A stretch of 64,000 nt of DNA from Paraplanobispora takensis (GCF_016863195.1 NZ_BOOK01000036.1:124001-188000); one strand, 5' to 3'; shown: positions 35,642 to 44,713, numbered from the stretch's first letter. Notes: a model not told the origin generated them from the sequence alone. Numbers and translations: made by a program.

Positions 35642-35667
35642 ATGCCCCGACCGGACGGTCAGGGCAT
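35642..35667 (-). terminator. Hairpin behind tRNA-Thr
   Basis: ATGCCCCGACC (35642-35652) pairs with GGTCAGGGCAT (35657-35667) with one mismatch. It lies nine bases after the encoded CCA of tRNA-Thr. Confidence 0.55.
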
Positions 35668-35675
35668 CGAGGCTG

Positions 35676-35751
35676 TGGAGCCCCCAAACGGAATCGAACC
35701 GTTGACCTTCTCCTTACCATGGAGACGCTCTGCCGACTGAGCTATAGGGGC
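35676..35751 (-). tRNA. tRNA-Thr (anticodon GGT) with encoded CCA
   Basis: A 76-nt cloverleaf: acceptor GCCCCTA/TGGGGGC (one T-G pair), D-arm GCTC/GAGC, anticodon stem TCTCC/GGAGA with loop ATGGTAA, and T-arm AACGGTTCGATTCCGTT. CCA is encoded in the DNA, unlike in the neighbouring tRNA-Met. Confidence 0.95.
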
Positions 35752-35904
35752 CTGTCCGTTGCCGCTCTCGCGTTGCGGACAGGTGTAACCATACACGTCC
35801 CGAGCACACGATGCGAAATCGGATCTCCCGTGCCCCGGCCCGCCGCGACCGGGTCCCCGAGAGGATCGCAAGTCCTCACCAAGTAGGTTCCAAACGGGCC
35901 GTCG

Positions 35905-35934
35905 CATCGTTGCGGAGTACCACCCGCAACGATG
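35905..35934. promoter_or_regulatory. 11-bp inverted repeat in front of hemerythrin gene
   Basis: CATCGTTGCGG (35905-35915) is mirrored by CCGCAACGATG (35924-35934) across eight bases. It ends one base before the GAAAGGG ribosome binding site. It could be an operator or a translational hairpin. Confidence 0.55.
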
Positions 35935-35949
35935 TGAAAGGGCCCTGAC

Positions 35950-36585
35950 ATGACCCCCGACCTGCTGGGATTCACGATCGCGCACCGCGCCATGCGGGGC
36001 GACACCCGCCGCATGGCCGTCCTGGCGACGGAGCTGGCCGCCGGCCGGCAGTCCGCCGGCGCCGCCCGCGCCGCCGCGATCTCCGAGGACGTCGCGCTGC
36101 TGTGCAGGAGCATCCACCACCATCACACGATGGAGGACGAGATGCTCTGGCCGGTCATCGAGCGTTCCGCCGGCGCCGAGGTGGACCTGCGCGACCTGAG
36201 CGACGACCACTCCGAGCTGGACCCCCTGCTGGAGGAGATCACCGCGCAGGCGGCCCGCTTCGCCGCCACCCGGGACGCCTCGGCGCTCGCCACCGCGCTG
36301 ACCCGGCTCGCCGACATGCTCGACGAGCACATCGAGGAGGAGGAGCGGCTCATCTTCCCGATCATCACCGAGTACGTGTCCGTGGCCGACTGGGAGACGG
36401 TCGAGAACGCGGTCCGCAAGGGCGGCAACATCAAGTTCGACCTGCCCAGGATCGAGCACTACGCCAGGCCGGACGAGCTCGCCCGGCTGCGCCGGCTGGC
36501 CGGTCCGGTGCTGACCGTCATGCTGGCGCTGCTGCGCGGCGGCTACCGGCGCCGCCAGCGGCTCATCTTCGGCCAGGCCACCTGA
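35950..36585 (+). CDS. Hemerythrin HHE-domain protein
   Basis: A 211-residue four-helix protein with the iron-ligand pattern of HHE cation-binding domains: an early HRAMRGD, then HHHHTMEDEMLWPVI (about 58-72), DDHSELDPL and LDEHIEEEERLIFPI. These proteins bind O2 or NO at a di-iron centre or act in redox/iron protection. The C-terminal third is basic and helical (RGGYRRRQRLIFG). The start has GAAAGGG nine bases upstream, and an inverted repeat just before suggests regulation. Confidence 0.88.
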   Translation: MTPDLLGFTIAHRAMRGDTRRMAVLATELAAGRQSAGAARAAAISEDVALLCRSIHHHHTMEDEMLWPVIERSAGAEVDLRDLSDDHSELDPLLEEITAQAARFAATRDASALATALTRLADMLDEHIEEEERLIFPIITEYVSVADWETVENAVRKGGNIKFDLPRIEHYARPDELARLRRLAGPVLTVMLALLRGGYRRRQRLIFGQAT

Positions 36586-36616
36586 GTCCCCGTCACCTGA
36601 GTCCGGGCCTGAGTCC

Positions 36617-39600
36617 CTACTGCCTGAGCCCTTGCCGCCCGGACCCCTGCCGCCTGAGCATGTCCTCGGCCCTGCGCGCCCAGTGCGGGGAGCCGATCGC
36701 CTCGGCGACCCGCGCCGCCTTCGCGTAGTGGTCCGTGCCGTCCCGGCCGAGGAACTCGGCGAGATCGCCGAGAACGCAGGCGACCGGTCCGATGGTGATC
36801 GACCCGGACTGCAGGCCGGCCGTCTCCCCGTCCCAGGGCAGCAGCTCCCGGTAGCACCGCTCGGCCACCTCCCGGTCCCCCAGGGCCACCGCGTTCTCCG
36901 CCCGCAGCGCCAGCCGTACCAGCCAGTAGTAGTCCTGACGATGCTCCCAGTCCGGTTCCCAGAAGGAACGCGCCTCCTCGTGGCGCCCCTCGGCCGCCAG
37001 CGCCCGGACCAGGATCTCGGAGGAGTCCTGCGGGATGAGCTCGTACATGGCCGCTATCTCGTCGATGTCCTGGGGCGAGCCCGCCGCCAGCCTGGTCACG
37101 AACCGGCCGGCGACGCCGATGCCGAGCGCGTTGGCGCCCCCGGCCGCGGCCATGATCTCGGCCGTGGCCGTGTAGGAGCTCTCCGCGCGCTCGAACTCCC
37201 CCCTGATCAGCAGGACCAGGGTGTCGAGCAGCGCCAGCACGGCCAGCGCCAGCCCGAGCTGCCCGCCGGTGGAGTACTCCAGCGCCCGGTCGGCGTGGTG
37301 CCGGGCCGCGGCCAGATCGCCCCGGCCCAGGCTCACCATGAACAGGGCGTGGTGGCCCTGCATCGCGTACCCCGGCAGCCCTCCGCGCTCGCCGAGCTCC
37401 ACCAGTTCCCGGCCCACCGCCTCCAGCTCCTCGCGCCGGCCCGGGGTCAGCAGCAGGAAGTAGCGGGCGTTGAGGGCCAGGCAGAGCAGTTCGGTACGGC
37501 CCGGCGCGCGGGCCAGCCGCAGGGACTCGGCGCTGTAGCGCTCGCACCGCTCGTCGTCGTGTCCCTCCAGTTCGAAGACGAGCGTGGCCAGCAGCCGGCA
37601 GCGCGCCTCGTCGTCCTGCCCGTCCCGCCCCGGCGTGGCCAGCGCCTCCTCCAGCACGGCGACGAACGGCCCGTCGACCCTCCGGTTCGGCTGGATCGAC
37701 CAGGTGACCGGGGCGTCGTAGGAGGTCAGGGCCCGGACCAGCCCGGATCCCAGGTGCCGCGCCACCTCGATGGCCCGCTCCCGATTCTCCCTGGCCCCCA
37801 TGACGTTGCCCTCCTGCGCCTGGACGCCCACCAGCCCGCACAGCAGGTCGAGCCTCCGGCGGTCGTCGTCGCCGACCAGGCCGAGCGCGCCGCAGTACAG
37901 CGTCTCCGCCTCCCGGTAGGCGTGCAGGCCCGCCGCCGCCGAGGCGGCCGCCTCGATGTACGGCAGCACGCGGTCCGCCGCGCCCGGGGTGGCCGCCGCG
38001 AGCGCGTGGTGCCCGAGCGCGGAGACGTCCCCCGGCCGGGCCCGTTCCAGCGCGGCGAGCACCCTGCCGTGCAGGCGGGTACGGCGGATGCCCGGGGTGT
38101 CCTCGTAGAGCGTCTCGCGCACGAGCACGTGGGCGAAGCGCACCCGGCCCGGCGCCGGCTCGGTGAGCAGGCCGGTCAGCACGCCGGCCTCCAGCCCTTC
38201 GAGCACCGTGTCCTCCTCGGCACCCTCCATCGCGAGCAGCACGTCCACGTCCACGTCGCGGCCGACGATCGCCGCGTCCCGCAGCACGGTCCTGGCCGTG
38301 GCGGGCAGCCGGGCGATCCTGCGCCTGATCAGGTCGCGCACCCCGGGAGGGAGCGCCCTGGCCGCGGAGGCGCCGTCCGTGCTGATCAACCGCGCGGTCT
38401 CGGAGACGAACAGCGGGTTGCCCCCGGTCCGCTCCGCCACCGCGCGGGCGGTCATCGCGTCCACCTCGATCCCGGAGCGCCGCCTCAGCAGCAGGGCCAC
38501 GTCGTCGCCGCCGAGCCCGCCGAGGTCGACCCGGTGGGTGTCCCGGCCCGCCAGGGCCGCCCAGGTGGCGCCGAGGTGGTCGCCGGCCTCCGCGGGACGG
38601 TAGGTCGCCACCACCGTGATGTCCCGCGCGGCGAGCCGTACCACCAGGTGGCGCAGGAGCTGGAGCGTCTCCCCGTCGGCGCGGTGCACGTCCTCCAGCA
38701 CGACCAGCAGCCGCACGCCCTCCCGCACGACTCCCGCCAGATAGTCCTCCACCGCCCTGGCCAGCAGGAACTGACCGGCGGGCGGGGCGTCGTCGGCCAG
38801 CAGCGGCGCCAGCCGCACCGCCGTGTCGCCCTGCGGGGGGCACGGCGCGGCCAGCGCGCGCACCACCTCGCTCCACGCCCACGCGGGCGGCGCCCCGCCG
38901 TCGGTCTCCGGGCACTGCCCGGTCGCGGTCAGCCATCCCCGCGCCGCCAGCCTCCGGGAGAACGTCTCGGCCAGCACGCTTTTGCCCGCGCCCGCCTCCC
39001 CGCCCAGCCAGACGGTGTGCAACCCCGGCGACCCGGCCGCTGCGTGCAGCGCGGCCAGCTCCGCCGTACGGCCGACGAGCCCGCCGGTCTGCTCGGAGGC
39101 AAGACCGTCCTCACGGGCGTCACCGTCGTCGCGAGCCTCCCCGTCGCCACGGGCATGACCGTCTCCGGGGCCGGGGCCCTCTGCGAGGTCGTGCCCGTCC
39201 GGGACGGGCTCGGCCGGGACGGGCTCGGCCGGGACGGGCTCGGCCGCCCGCAGCCGGACCGGCGTCCGGGCGGACGCCGGCGGCTCCCGGCGCAGCGACT
39301 CGGCGTGCGAGAGGATGTCGGCCTCCAGCGCGCGCAGGCCGGGTCCGGGATCGACTCCCAGCTCCTCGGCGAGCACGTCGCGGGCCCGCCTGATGGCGGC
39401 CAGCGCGTCCGCCTGCCGTCCTGCGCGGTAGTGGGCCAGGGCCAGCAGCCGGACGGCGTTCTCCCTCAGAGGATGGGCGCGCACGTGCCGTTCGAGCTCG
39501 ATCCCGGCGTTGCGCCCGAGTGCCAGCAGCGCCTCGGCCCGGTGTTCCACCGCGACGAGCCGCAGCTCCTCCAGCCGCGCCGCCTCCGGCTCGGCCCATT

Positions 39601-40042
39601 CCTCGTCGGCGAACTCGGCGTAGGCCGCCCCCTGCCACAGCCCGAGCGCCCGGTCGGCCAGCTCCAGCGCCCGTTCCCCGTCACCCGCGGCGAGCGCGGC
39701 GGCGGCGGAGTCGGTCAGCGCGGGGAACGACCAGGCGTCCACCAGCTCCGGGTCCAGGCACAGGCGATATCCCGGGGCGGCGCTGACCAGTATGGTCGCA
39801 GGGGTGCGCGGCGCCCGTGCGGGTTCGAGCACCCGCCTCAGGTTCGACACATAGACCTGGAGGGCGGCCAGCGCCTTGGGCGGCGGCTGCCCCCGCCACA
39901 GGTCGTCGATGAAACGATCGGTGGAGACGACGTGCCCGCCCGCGGCGACCAGCCTGGCGATCACGGCCCGCTGCCGTGAGGTGCCCAGGTCCACCGCGCG
40001 GCCGTCGATCTCCGCCTGCAGAGGACCGAGTACGCGCAACAT
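36617..40042 (-). CDS. SARP-type regulator with ATPase and TPR-like domains (AfsR-like)
   Basis: A 1,141-residue regulator. Residues 1-95 form an OmpR-like winged helix (MLRVLGPLQAEIDGRAVDLG, QRAVIARLVAAGGHVV) and about 96-245 the bacterial transcriptional activation domain (AGRQADALAAIRRARDVLAE). A low-complexity linker follows at about 260-320, with three AEPVP repeats from a 15-bp DNA repeat near 39,200. An AAA-type ATPase then starts (GGEAGAGKSVLAETFS; LLVVLEDVHRADGET), and the rest is TPR-like helices. SARPs activate secondary-metabolite clusters; no such cluster is visible, so the targets lie elsewhere. Phased T-tracts lie in its promoter region. Confidence 0.92.
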   Translation of the reverse strand: MLRVLGPLQAEIDGRAVDLGTSRQRAVIARLVAAGGHVVSTDRFIDDLWRGQPPPKALAALQVYVSNLRRVLEPARAPRTPATILVSAAPGYRLCLDPELVDAWSFPALTDSAAAALAAGDGERALELADRALGLWQGAAYAEFADEEWAEPEAARLEELRLVAVEHRAEALLALGRNAGIELERHVRAHPLRENAVRLLALAHYRAGRQADALAAIRRARDVLAEELGVDPGPGLRALEADILSHAESLRREPPASARTPVRLRAAEPVPAEPVPAEPVPDGHDLAEGPGPGDGHARGDGEARDDGDAREDGLASEQTGGLVGRTAELAALHAAAGSPGLHTVWLGGEAGAGKSVLAETFSRRLAARGWLTATGQCPETDGGAPPAWAWSEVVRALAAPCPPQGDTAVRLAPLLADDAPPAGQFLLARAVEDYLAGVVREGVRLLVVLEDVHRADGETLQLLRHLVVRLAARDITVVATYRPAEAGDHLGATWAALAGRDTHRVDLGGLGGDDVALLLRRRSGIEVDAMTARAVAERTGGNPLFVSETARLISTDGASAARALPPGVRDLIRRRIARLPATARTVLRDAAIVGRDVDVDVLLAMEGAEEDTVLEGLEAGVLTGLLTEPAPGRVRFAHVLVRETLYEDTPGIRRTRLHGRVLAALERARPGDVSALGHHALAAATPGAADRVLPYIEAAASAAAGLHAYREAETLYCGALGLVGDDDRRRLDLLCGLVGVQAQEGNVMGARENRERAIEVARHLGSGLVRALTSYDAPVTWSIQPNRRVDGPFVAVLEEALATPGRDGQDDEARCRLLATLVFELEGHDDERCERYSAESLRLARAPGRTELLCLALNARYFLLLTPGRREELEAVGRELVELGERGGLPGYAMQGHHALFMVSLGRGDLAAARHHADRALEYSTGGQLGLALAVLALLDTLVLLIRGEFERAESSYTATAEIMAAAGGANALGIGVAGRFVTRLAAGSPQDIDEIAAMYELIPQDSSEILVRALAAEGRHEEARSFWEPDWEHRQDYYWLVRLALRAENAVALGDREVAERCYRELLPWDGETAGLQSGSITIGPVACVLGDLAEFLGRDGTDHYAKAARVAEAIGSPHWARRAEDMLRRQGSGRQGLRQ

Positions 40043-40104
40043 GACCAGGCCAGACTAAGGACCCGGTGGAGCTCTCCGGACCGCGGAGGCCGGCGGATTC
40101 TGAT

Positions 40105-40165
40105 GCTTCTCGGTGGTTTCCAGAGATTTTCGGCAGTTTTCAGAGGCTTTCGGTAGTTTTCGGCG
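40105..40165. promoter_or_regulatory. Helically phased T-tracts (possible bent DNA or operator)
   Basis: Between two divergent genes, T3-T4 tracts recur every 10 bp: GTTTCCAGAG, ATTTTCGGCA, GTTTTCAGAG, GCTTTCGGTA, GTTTTCGGCG (40116-40165). Units two apart are most alike, giving a 20-bp higher-order repeat. This is striking in such GC-rich DNA. Confidence 0.7.
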
Positions 40166-40192
40166 GAGCCGATTCCGGCAGAGGGGATGAAG

Positions 40193-40504
40193 ATGCTGCA
40201 GGACCAGCGCAGATACATGATCCGGACGCTCGACGAGAGCGACCGGCCGCACCTGTACTGGCACGGCGTGGACGGCGACGGCCGCATCTGGCTGTTCGAG
40301 ACGGTCGTGGACGACGGCGGCGAGTACTGGCCGGTCAGACATGCCGAGCTCGGCTCCGACGGCCTGCCCCGGAGATACTCCTGGCGCCATCTGGAGGACG
40401 AGCACGGCTTCCTGGCCGAGGGCCCGCTCCATCCGCACGACTTCGGGCTGAACCCGCTGACCGCCGAGGAGTTCACCACTCTGTGGACCGCCCTCGACCG
40501 GTGA
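40193..40504 (+). CDS. Hypothetical protein
   Basis: A 103-residue soluble protein rich in Trp, His, Asp and Glu (MLQDQRRYMIRTLDESDRPH, HGFLAEGPLHPHDFGLNPLT). No domain recognised. The start at 40193 is preferred over the in-frame ATG at 40187, because the GAGGGG element ends at 40186 and needs about six bases of spacing. It diverges from the SARP regulator across the phased T-tract region. Confidence 0.65.
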   Translation: MLQDQRRYMIRTLDESDRPHLYWHGVDGDGRIWLFETVVDDGGEYWPVRHAELGSDGLPRRYSWRHLEDEHGFLAEGPLHPHDFGLNPLTAEEFTTLWTALDR

Positions 40505-40563
40505 GGGCCGCTCCCGAAGGCCGCCTACCGGCCGGGGCAGGGCGGTGAGGCAGCATTGGAGGC

Positions 40564-41685
40564 ATGACCCGCCCACTCTCCGTCGTCGGAGACCTGATCC
40601 GCTCACCCGCCGCCCACTGGACCGTCCTCGTCCCGCTGCTCGCGACCGTGATGCTGATCCTGTCGTGGGGACGCGACCTGCCGACGCCGGGAGTGGTCAT
40701 CGCGGCCGTGTTCCTGGCGGGCGCGGTGCTGGCGGCCGTCCACCACGCCGAGGTGGTCGCCCATCGGGTGGGCGAGCCGTTCGGCTCCCTCGTCCTCGCG
40801 GTGGCGGTGACGATCATCGAGGTCGCGCTGATCGTCAGCCTGATGCTGTCCGGCGGCCCGGAGACGGCGTCGCTGGCCAGGGACACCGTCTTCGCCGCGG
40901 TGATGATCACATGTAACGGCATCGTGGGCCTGGCGCTGCTGGTCGGAGCGCTGCGGCGGCGGGTGGCGGTGTTCAACGCCGAGGGCACGGGCGGCGCGCT
41001 CGCCACGGTGGCCACGCTGGCGACGATGAGCCTGGTGCTGCCGACCTTCACCACCAGCACGCCGGGGCCCGCCTTCTCCTCCGCCCAGCTCGCCTTCGCC
41101 GCGGTGGCCTCGATCACGCTGTACGGGCTCTTCGTCGTCACCCAGACCATCCGGCACCGTGACTATTTCCTGCCCGTCACCTCCGAGGGCGCCGTCATCG
41201 ACGTCGACGAGCACGCCGCTCCCCCCTCGGGACGCAGGACCCTGGCCAGCGTGGGCCTGCTGCTGGTGGCGCTCGTGGCCGTCGTCGGGCTGGCGAAGGT
41301 CGAATCCCCGGCGATCGAGGCGGCCGTCGCCTCCGCCGGGCTGCCGCAGGCGGTCGTGGGCGTCGTGATCGCGCTGCTGGTGCTGCTGCCGGAGACCATC
41401 GCCGCCACCCGGGCCGCCCGGCGGGACCGGATCCAGACCAGCCTCAACCTCGCGCTGGGCTCGGCCATGGCCAGCATCGGGCTGACCATCCCGACCATCG
41501 CCGTGGCGTCGATCTGGCTCGACGGGCCGCTGCTGCTCGGCCTGGGCGCCACGCACATGGTGCTCCTGGCCATCACGGTCGTCGTGACGACCCTCACCGT
41601 CGTCCCGGGACGCGCGACCCTCCTGCAGGGCGGCGTGCATCTCGCCCTGCTCGCCTGCTTCCTCTTCCTCGCCGTCAGCCCGTGA
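40564..41685 (+). CDS. Ca2+/H+ (cation/proton) antiporter, ChaA type
   Basis: A 373-residue membrane protein of the CaCA superfamily with about 11 segments in two halves. Each half carries an acidic repeat: GEPFGSLVLAVAVTIIEVALI (about 75-95) and VIALLVLLPETIAATRAARR followed by LNLALGSAMASIGLTIP in the second half. ChaA-type exchangers expel Ca2+, Na+ or K+ at alkaline pH. The second PET motif together with GS(A/M)xAS is typical. No regulatory site identified upstream; the gene stands alone. Confidence 0.88.
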   Translation: MTRPLSVVGDLIRSPAAHWTVLVPLLATVMLILSWGRDLPTPGVVIAAVFLAGAVLAAVHHAEVVAHRVGEPFGSLVLAVAVTIIEVALIVSLMLSGGPETASLARDTVFAAVMITCNGIVGLALLVGALRRRVAVFNAEGTGGALATVATLATMSLVLPTFTTSTPGPAFSSAQLAFAAVASITLYGLFVVTQTIRHRDYFLPVTSEGAVIDVDEHAAPPSGRRTLASVGLLLVALVAVVGLAKVESPAIEAAVASAGLPQAVVGVVIALLVLLPETIAATRAARRDRIQTSLNLALGSAMASIGLTIPTIAVASIWLDGPLLLGLGATHMVLLAITVVVTTLTVVPGRATLLQGGVHLALLACFLFLAVSP

Positions 41686-41840
41686 CCTCCCCGCCGCCGG
41701 CTCGCGGCTTCCCGGCCGCCGGCTCGCGGGACGGAAAAGAATTCCCGCCGTCTTTTTCATGGAAGCGGCCGTGAACGCGCAGCCGTACGAGCCAATAAAA
41801 CTGGAAATTTCAACTAAATTCGTGTTATGATGCATAAGTC

Positions 41841-42248
41841 ATGATGAGTAATCATGACCCCGCGCAGCCTCGCGTGCGTCTCACCGAGGACCCCGCACTC
41901 CACCACGCCGTCTTCGTCGACGCGTTCAACGCCGGCGATCCGGCCGCCGTCGACCAGACCTACGAGGAGAACGGCCTCGTCGTCCCGCGGCCCGGCCATC
42001 CTCTCGCCGGCCCGGCGCGGACCGGGGCCATCGCGCACCTGGTCGGCCTGGGCGTGCCGATCGAGTCACGGCCCCGGCACGTCTACGTCGCCGGCGACAT
42101 CGCCCTCCTGATCGTCGACTGGTCCATCCGCGGCACCGCGCGCGACGGCTCCGGCGTCCGCTTCGAGGGGACCGCCGCCGACGTCGCCCGGCGCGGCCGG
42201 GACGGCCTGTGGAGATACGTCATCGACAACCCGTACGGCACCGCGTGA
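41841..42248 (+). CDS. SnoaL/DUF4440-like small protein
   Basis: A 135-residue protein of the NTF2-like cone fold (HAVFVDAFNAGDPAAVDQTY, LIVDWSIRGTARDGSGV, WRYVIDNPYG), as in the SnoaL/DUF4440 ketosteroid-isomerase-like families; activity unknown. A good -10 (TATGAT at 41826-41831) lies only nine bases before the ATG, so the message is leaderless or nearly so. The surrounding 60 bases are unusually AT-rich. A 13-bp hairpin follows the gene. Confidence 0.75.
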   Translation: MMSNHDPAQPRVRLTEDPALHHAVFVDAFNAGDPAAVDQTYEENGLVVPRPGHPLAGPARTGAIAHLVGLGVPIESRPRHVYVAGDIALLIVDWSIRGTARDGSGVRFEGTAADVARRGRDGLWRYVIDNPYGTA

Positions 42249-42253
42249 GCGGA

Positions 42254-42287
42254 GCCGGCCGGCGCCCGTCGTCCGGCGCCGGCCGGC
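42254..42287 (+). terminator. Hairpin terminator
   Basis: GCCGGCCGGCGCC (42254-42266) pairs perfectly with 42275-42287 across eight bases, six bases after the stop codon of the SnoaL-like gene. Confidence 0.75.
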
Positions 42288-42361
42288 GTCTCCCGCTCCG
42301 CGGCCCGCTCCATCCGCAGGTCCGGCCGTGGAAACCGGGCGCCTCCGCTACCGTGAGGGGT

Positions 42362-42730
42362 GTGGACGCCCCTGACCCTGCCGGCCACGACGACATCGCC
42401 CGCCTGAAGGCGCGCGTACGCGCCCTGCTGACCGACGCCGGATTCATCAACTCCCGCACCTCCGAAGACGACCCCTACAGCGTGCGGTTACGTTCCGACG
42501 CCGACCTCGGGCTGGTCGTGATGTGGGACCCCACCGATGCCGAGGGGATGTCCGGCCGCTACCCCGGCATCCGCGCCGCGGTGCACCTGGCCGTGATGAG
42601 CGTGCTGACCAACGCCGGCTACCGGGCGGTGTTCGAGCCCGAGACCGCCATGGTCTACATCGCCACCGGACCGCCGCCCGTGGACGGAGTCCTGGCAGAG
42701 GACCGGCCCGGCGGATCACGGGGAAGATGA
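42362..42730 (+). CDS. Hypothetical protein
   Basis: A 122-residue protein (MDAPDPAGHDDIARLKARVR, then VMSVLTNAGYRAVFEPETAM, VYIATGPPPVDGVL). No family recognised. TACCGT at 42349-42354 lies seven bases before the GTG, the spacing seen for -10 boxes of leaderless actinobacterial messages; an in-frame GTG at 42353 is the alternative. No Shine-Dalgarno at a useful distance. Confidence 0.55.
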   Translation: MDAPDPAGHDDIARLKARVRALLTDAGFINSRTSEDDPYSVRLRSDADLGLVVMWDPTDAEGMSGRYPGIRAAVHLAVMSVLTNAGYRAVFEPETAMVYIATGPPPVDGVLAEDRPGGSRGR

Positions 42731-42819
42731 AGGTTATCTATCGCCCTGCATGGCAAGGTATTTCCTGGTAAGACAGCGAGTGCCTGCCCTGTCCCTGCAG
42801 GCGCGAGGGAGTACGAGTC

Positions 42820-43221
42820 ATGATGCGGACACCCGAGCGCGGCCCGGCGCTCACCGTCACGACCGCCCTGTACAACCATGCCGCCGTCGTCCGCGTCGCC
42901 GGAGAACTCGATCTCGCCACAGTGTCGCTGCTACGTGCCCATCTGGAACGCGCCCGGGCCCTGCCGGAGGTGTCGGCCCTCATCATGGACCTGTCCGAAC
43001 TCGTCTTCTGCGACTCCACCGGACTGGGCGAGCTGGTGGACGCCCATCGGAGCAGCGAGGCCCGCGGCGTCCGGCTGGTGCTGTCCTGCGTCGGCCGGCA
43101 CCTGCAGCAGCTCCTGGAACTGACGGGACTGCGCATCCTCTTCGAGGTCCACTCCGATCCGATCTCGGCCCTGCGCGCGGTGTCCGGCTCCGGCGACGGG
43201 TTGCTCAGCCCGTCGGCGTGA
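42820..43221 (+). CDS. STAS-domain anti-sigma factor antagonist
   Basis: A 133-residue SpoIIAA/RsbV-like protein. The domain shows VVRVAGELDLATVSLLRAHL, the phosphorylatable serine region LSELVFCDSTGLGELVDAHR and VLSCVGRHLQQLLELTGL. Such proteins free a stress sigma factor by binding its anti-sigma kinase; phosphorylation of the serine turns them off. No sigma or kinase gene is adjacent, so it is an orphan partner. AGGTAT near 42756-42761 may be a SigB-type -10 (weak). Confidence 0.87.
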   Translation: MMRTPERGPALTVTTALYNHAAVVRVAGELDLATVSLLRAHLERARALPEVSALIMDLSELVFCDSTGLGELVDAHRSSEARGVRLVLSCVGRHLQQLLELTGLRILFEVHSDPISALRAVSGSGDGLLSPSA

Positions 43222-43360
43222 CGCCGGCCCCCCGTTCTCCCGGTCACGACCTTTCACACAGGCCTCCTTCTCCCGGTACGCGTGCAACCCGCGCGTCCCG
43301 CACGCCGGAAGGAAGAGGAAGGACAGCGCGAGCCTCCGGGCTCTTCGCAAGGAGGCGACC

Positions 43361-43726
43361 ATGGACCCCCCGCAGGACGGAGGACTCCCGCCCCGGATAC
43401 ACCGGCACGCCCTGCCCCATCCTCCGTCGAGCCGCCCCCGCCTCCAGGAGAGCCGGAGATACACGGCCGAGGCCGTCGCCTACCTGCGACAGGCCAGGCA
43501 GAACGTCCGGCAGGCCTACCTGGCCACCGCCGACGCCCTGGAGCGCCTGGCCCTGCGCTACGACAAGCTCGACGGCGACAACCCCGGCGGCACGATCCTC
43601 TACCGCATGGAGGCCCGGCGCTGCCGCCGCAGGGCCGCCGAATGGCGCGGGCGGGCCGCGGCCGGGCCGGACCTCCCCGAGGAGGAGGACGGCTCCCGCG
43701 GCACCGGCACCTCGGCCACCGGGTGA
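43361..43726 (+). CDS. Hypothetical protein with basic coiled helix
   Basis: A 121-residue protein. A proline/histidine-rich start (PRIHRHALPHPPSSRPR) is followed by a long basic helix (RRYTAEAVAYLRQARQNVRQ, AYLATADALERLALRYD, RRCRRRAAEWRGRAA) and a disordered acidic tail. Strong ribosome binding site CAAGGAGG seven bases upstream. No family recognised; the helix could be a coiled coil or a nucleic-acid contact. Confidence 0.65.
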   Translation: MDPPQDGGLPPRIHRHALPHPPSSRPRLQESRRYTAEAVAYLRQARQNVRQAYLATADALERLALRYDKLDGDNPGGTILYRMEARRCRRRAAEWRGRAAAGPDLPEEEDGSRGTGTSATG

Positions 43727-43794
43727 CCGGTTCCGATACATCCGCATATATCCGCATGTCACTGAGAAATCCGACCGGGTAGGTTGAGCCTGCG

Positions 43795-44541
43795 ATGAGC
43801 CCTCAACCCACGTCCCGTCACAGGTCCCGGCACGCGATCGCCGACCTCATGATCGAGATTCCCCCCGGAAAGATCCTCCTGCACGACGAGGGCACGAAGA
43901 CCGGCTGGACGGCCGAGGTCGGCGCCTTCCGGCTGGCGCCGTACCCCGTGACCCGCGAGCTGTACGACGCCGTCCGCGGCGAGGCGTCCCCGGACCCGGC
44001 GAGGCCGCGGGCACCGGTGACCGACGTCTCGTGGAAGGACGCCGTCCTGTTCTGCAACCTGCTCTCGCAGGTGGAAGGCCTCACGCCCTGCTACTCGGCG
44101 GGCGAGGACCCCGACGGGCTGGACGTGACCTGCGACTGGCGGGCCGACGGCTATCGCCTCCCGTCCGAGGCGGAGTGGGAGTACGCCTGCCGGGCCGGGA
44201 CCCACGGCGTCCGGTACGGCGAGCTGGACGAGATCGCCTGGCACCGCGGGAACTCCGGCGGCGCGGTGCACGACGTCGCGACCAGGGCGCCGAACGCCTG
44301 GGGCCTGCACGACATGATCGGCAATGTGTGGGAGTGGTGCTGGGATCTCTACGATCCCGGCGTCTACGGCCCGTACCGCGTGTTCCGCGGCGGTGGCGCG
44401 CACGACCTCCCCCGCGGTTGCCGGGCGTCGTGCCGTCGCAAGAGCCACCCGACGCTCCGCATCGACGACCTCGGGTTCCGCCTCGCCCGGAGCGGCGGCC
44501 GAGGCCCCGCTGGCGGCCTTCCGCATTCCGGCACGGCATGA
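43795..44541 (+). CDS. SUMF1/FGE-fold protein, probably not a formylglycine enzyme
   Basis: A 248-residue protein of the FGE-sulfatase fold (PF03781). Recognisable are VGAFRLAPYPVTRELYDAV, DVSWKDAVLFCNLLSQ, DGYRLPSEAEWEYACRAG, NAWGLHDMIGNVWEWCWD, VFRGGGAHD and DLGFRLAR. True FGE enzymes hold two copper-binding cysteines separated by four residues; here the equivalent region reads GCRASCRRKSHP with only three between. A structural or ergothioneine-synthase-like role is therefore as possible as sulfatase activation. No sulfatase gene lies nearby. Followed closely by the decayed AraC gene. Confidence 0.75.
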   Translation: MSPQPTSRHRSRHAIADLMIEIPPGKILLHDEGTKTGWTAEVGAFRLAPYPVTRELYDAVRGEASPDPARPRAPVTDVSWKDAVLFCNLLSQVEGLTPCYSAGEDPDGLDVTCDWRADGYRLPSEAEWEYACRAGTHGVRYGELDEIAWHRGNSGGAVHDVATRAPNAWGLHDMIGNVWEWCWDLYDPGVYGPYRVFRGGGAHDLPRGCRASCRRKSHPTLRIDDLGFRLARSGGRGPAGGLPHSGTA

Positions 44542-44713
44542 CAGGCTGAGAAGCGGCCTCGCTCGGCGGGTGCGGCGCTCGCCCCGCCGCCGTCGGGGCG
44601 CGCCCAACGCGGGGAGCCACCATGCCGGGTGCGGACGCCCACCCGCGCCGGCGTCGGGAACCGGACGTCGGCGCCTTCGGCGTGACGCCGCCGCCCGCCC
44701 GGACGCCGTGCTC

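Noticed and set aside
36632-39979. 1,115-codon open frame on the plus strand
   Set aside because: Antisense to the SARP regulator, whose three domains are clear.
43795-44541. Formylglycine-generating enzyme activity
   Set aside because: The two active-site cysteines have the wrong spacing and no sulfatase is nearby, so only the fold is called.
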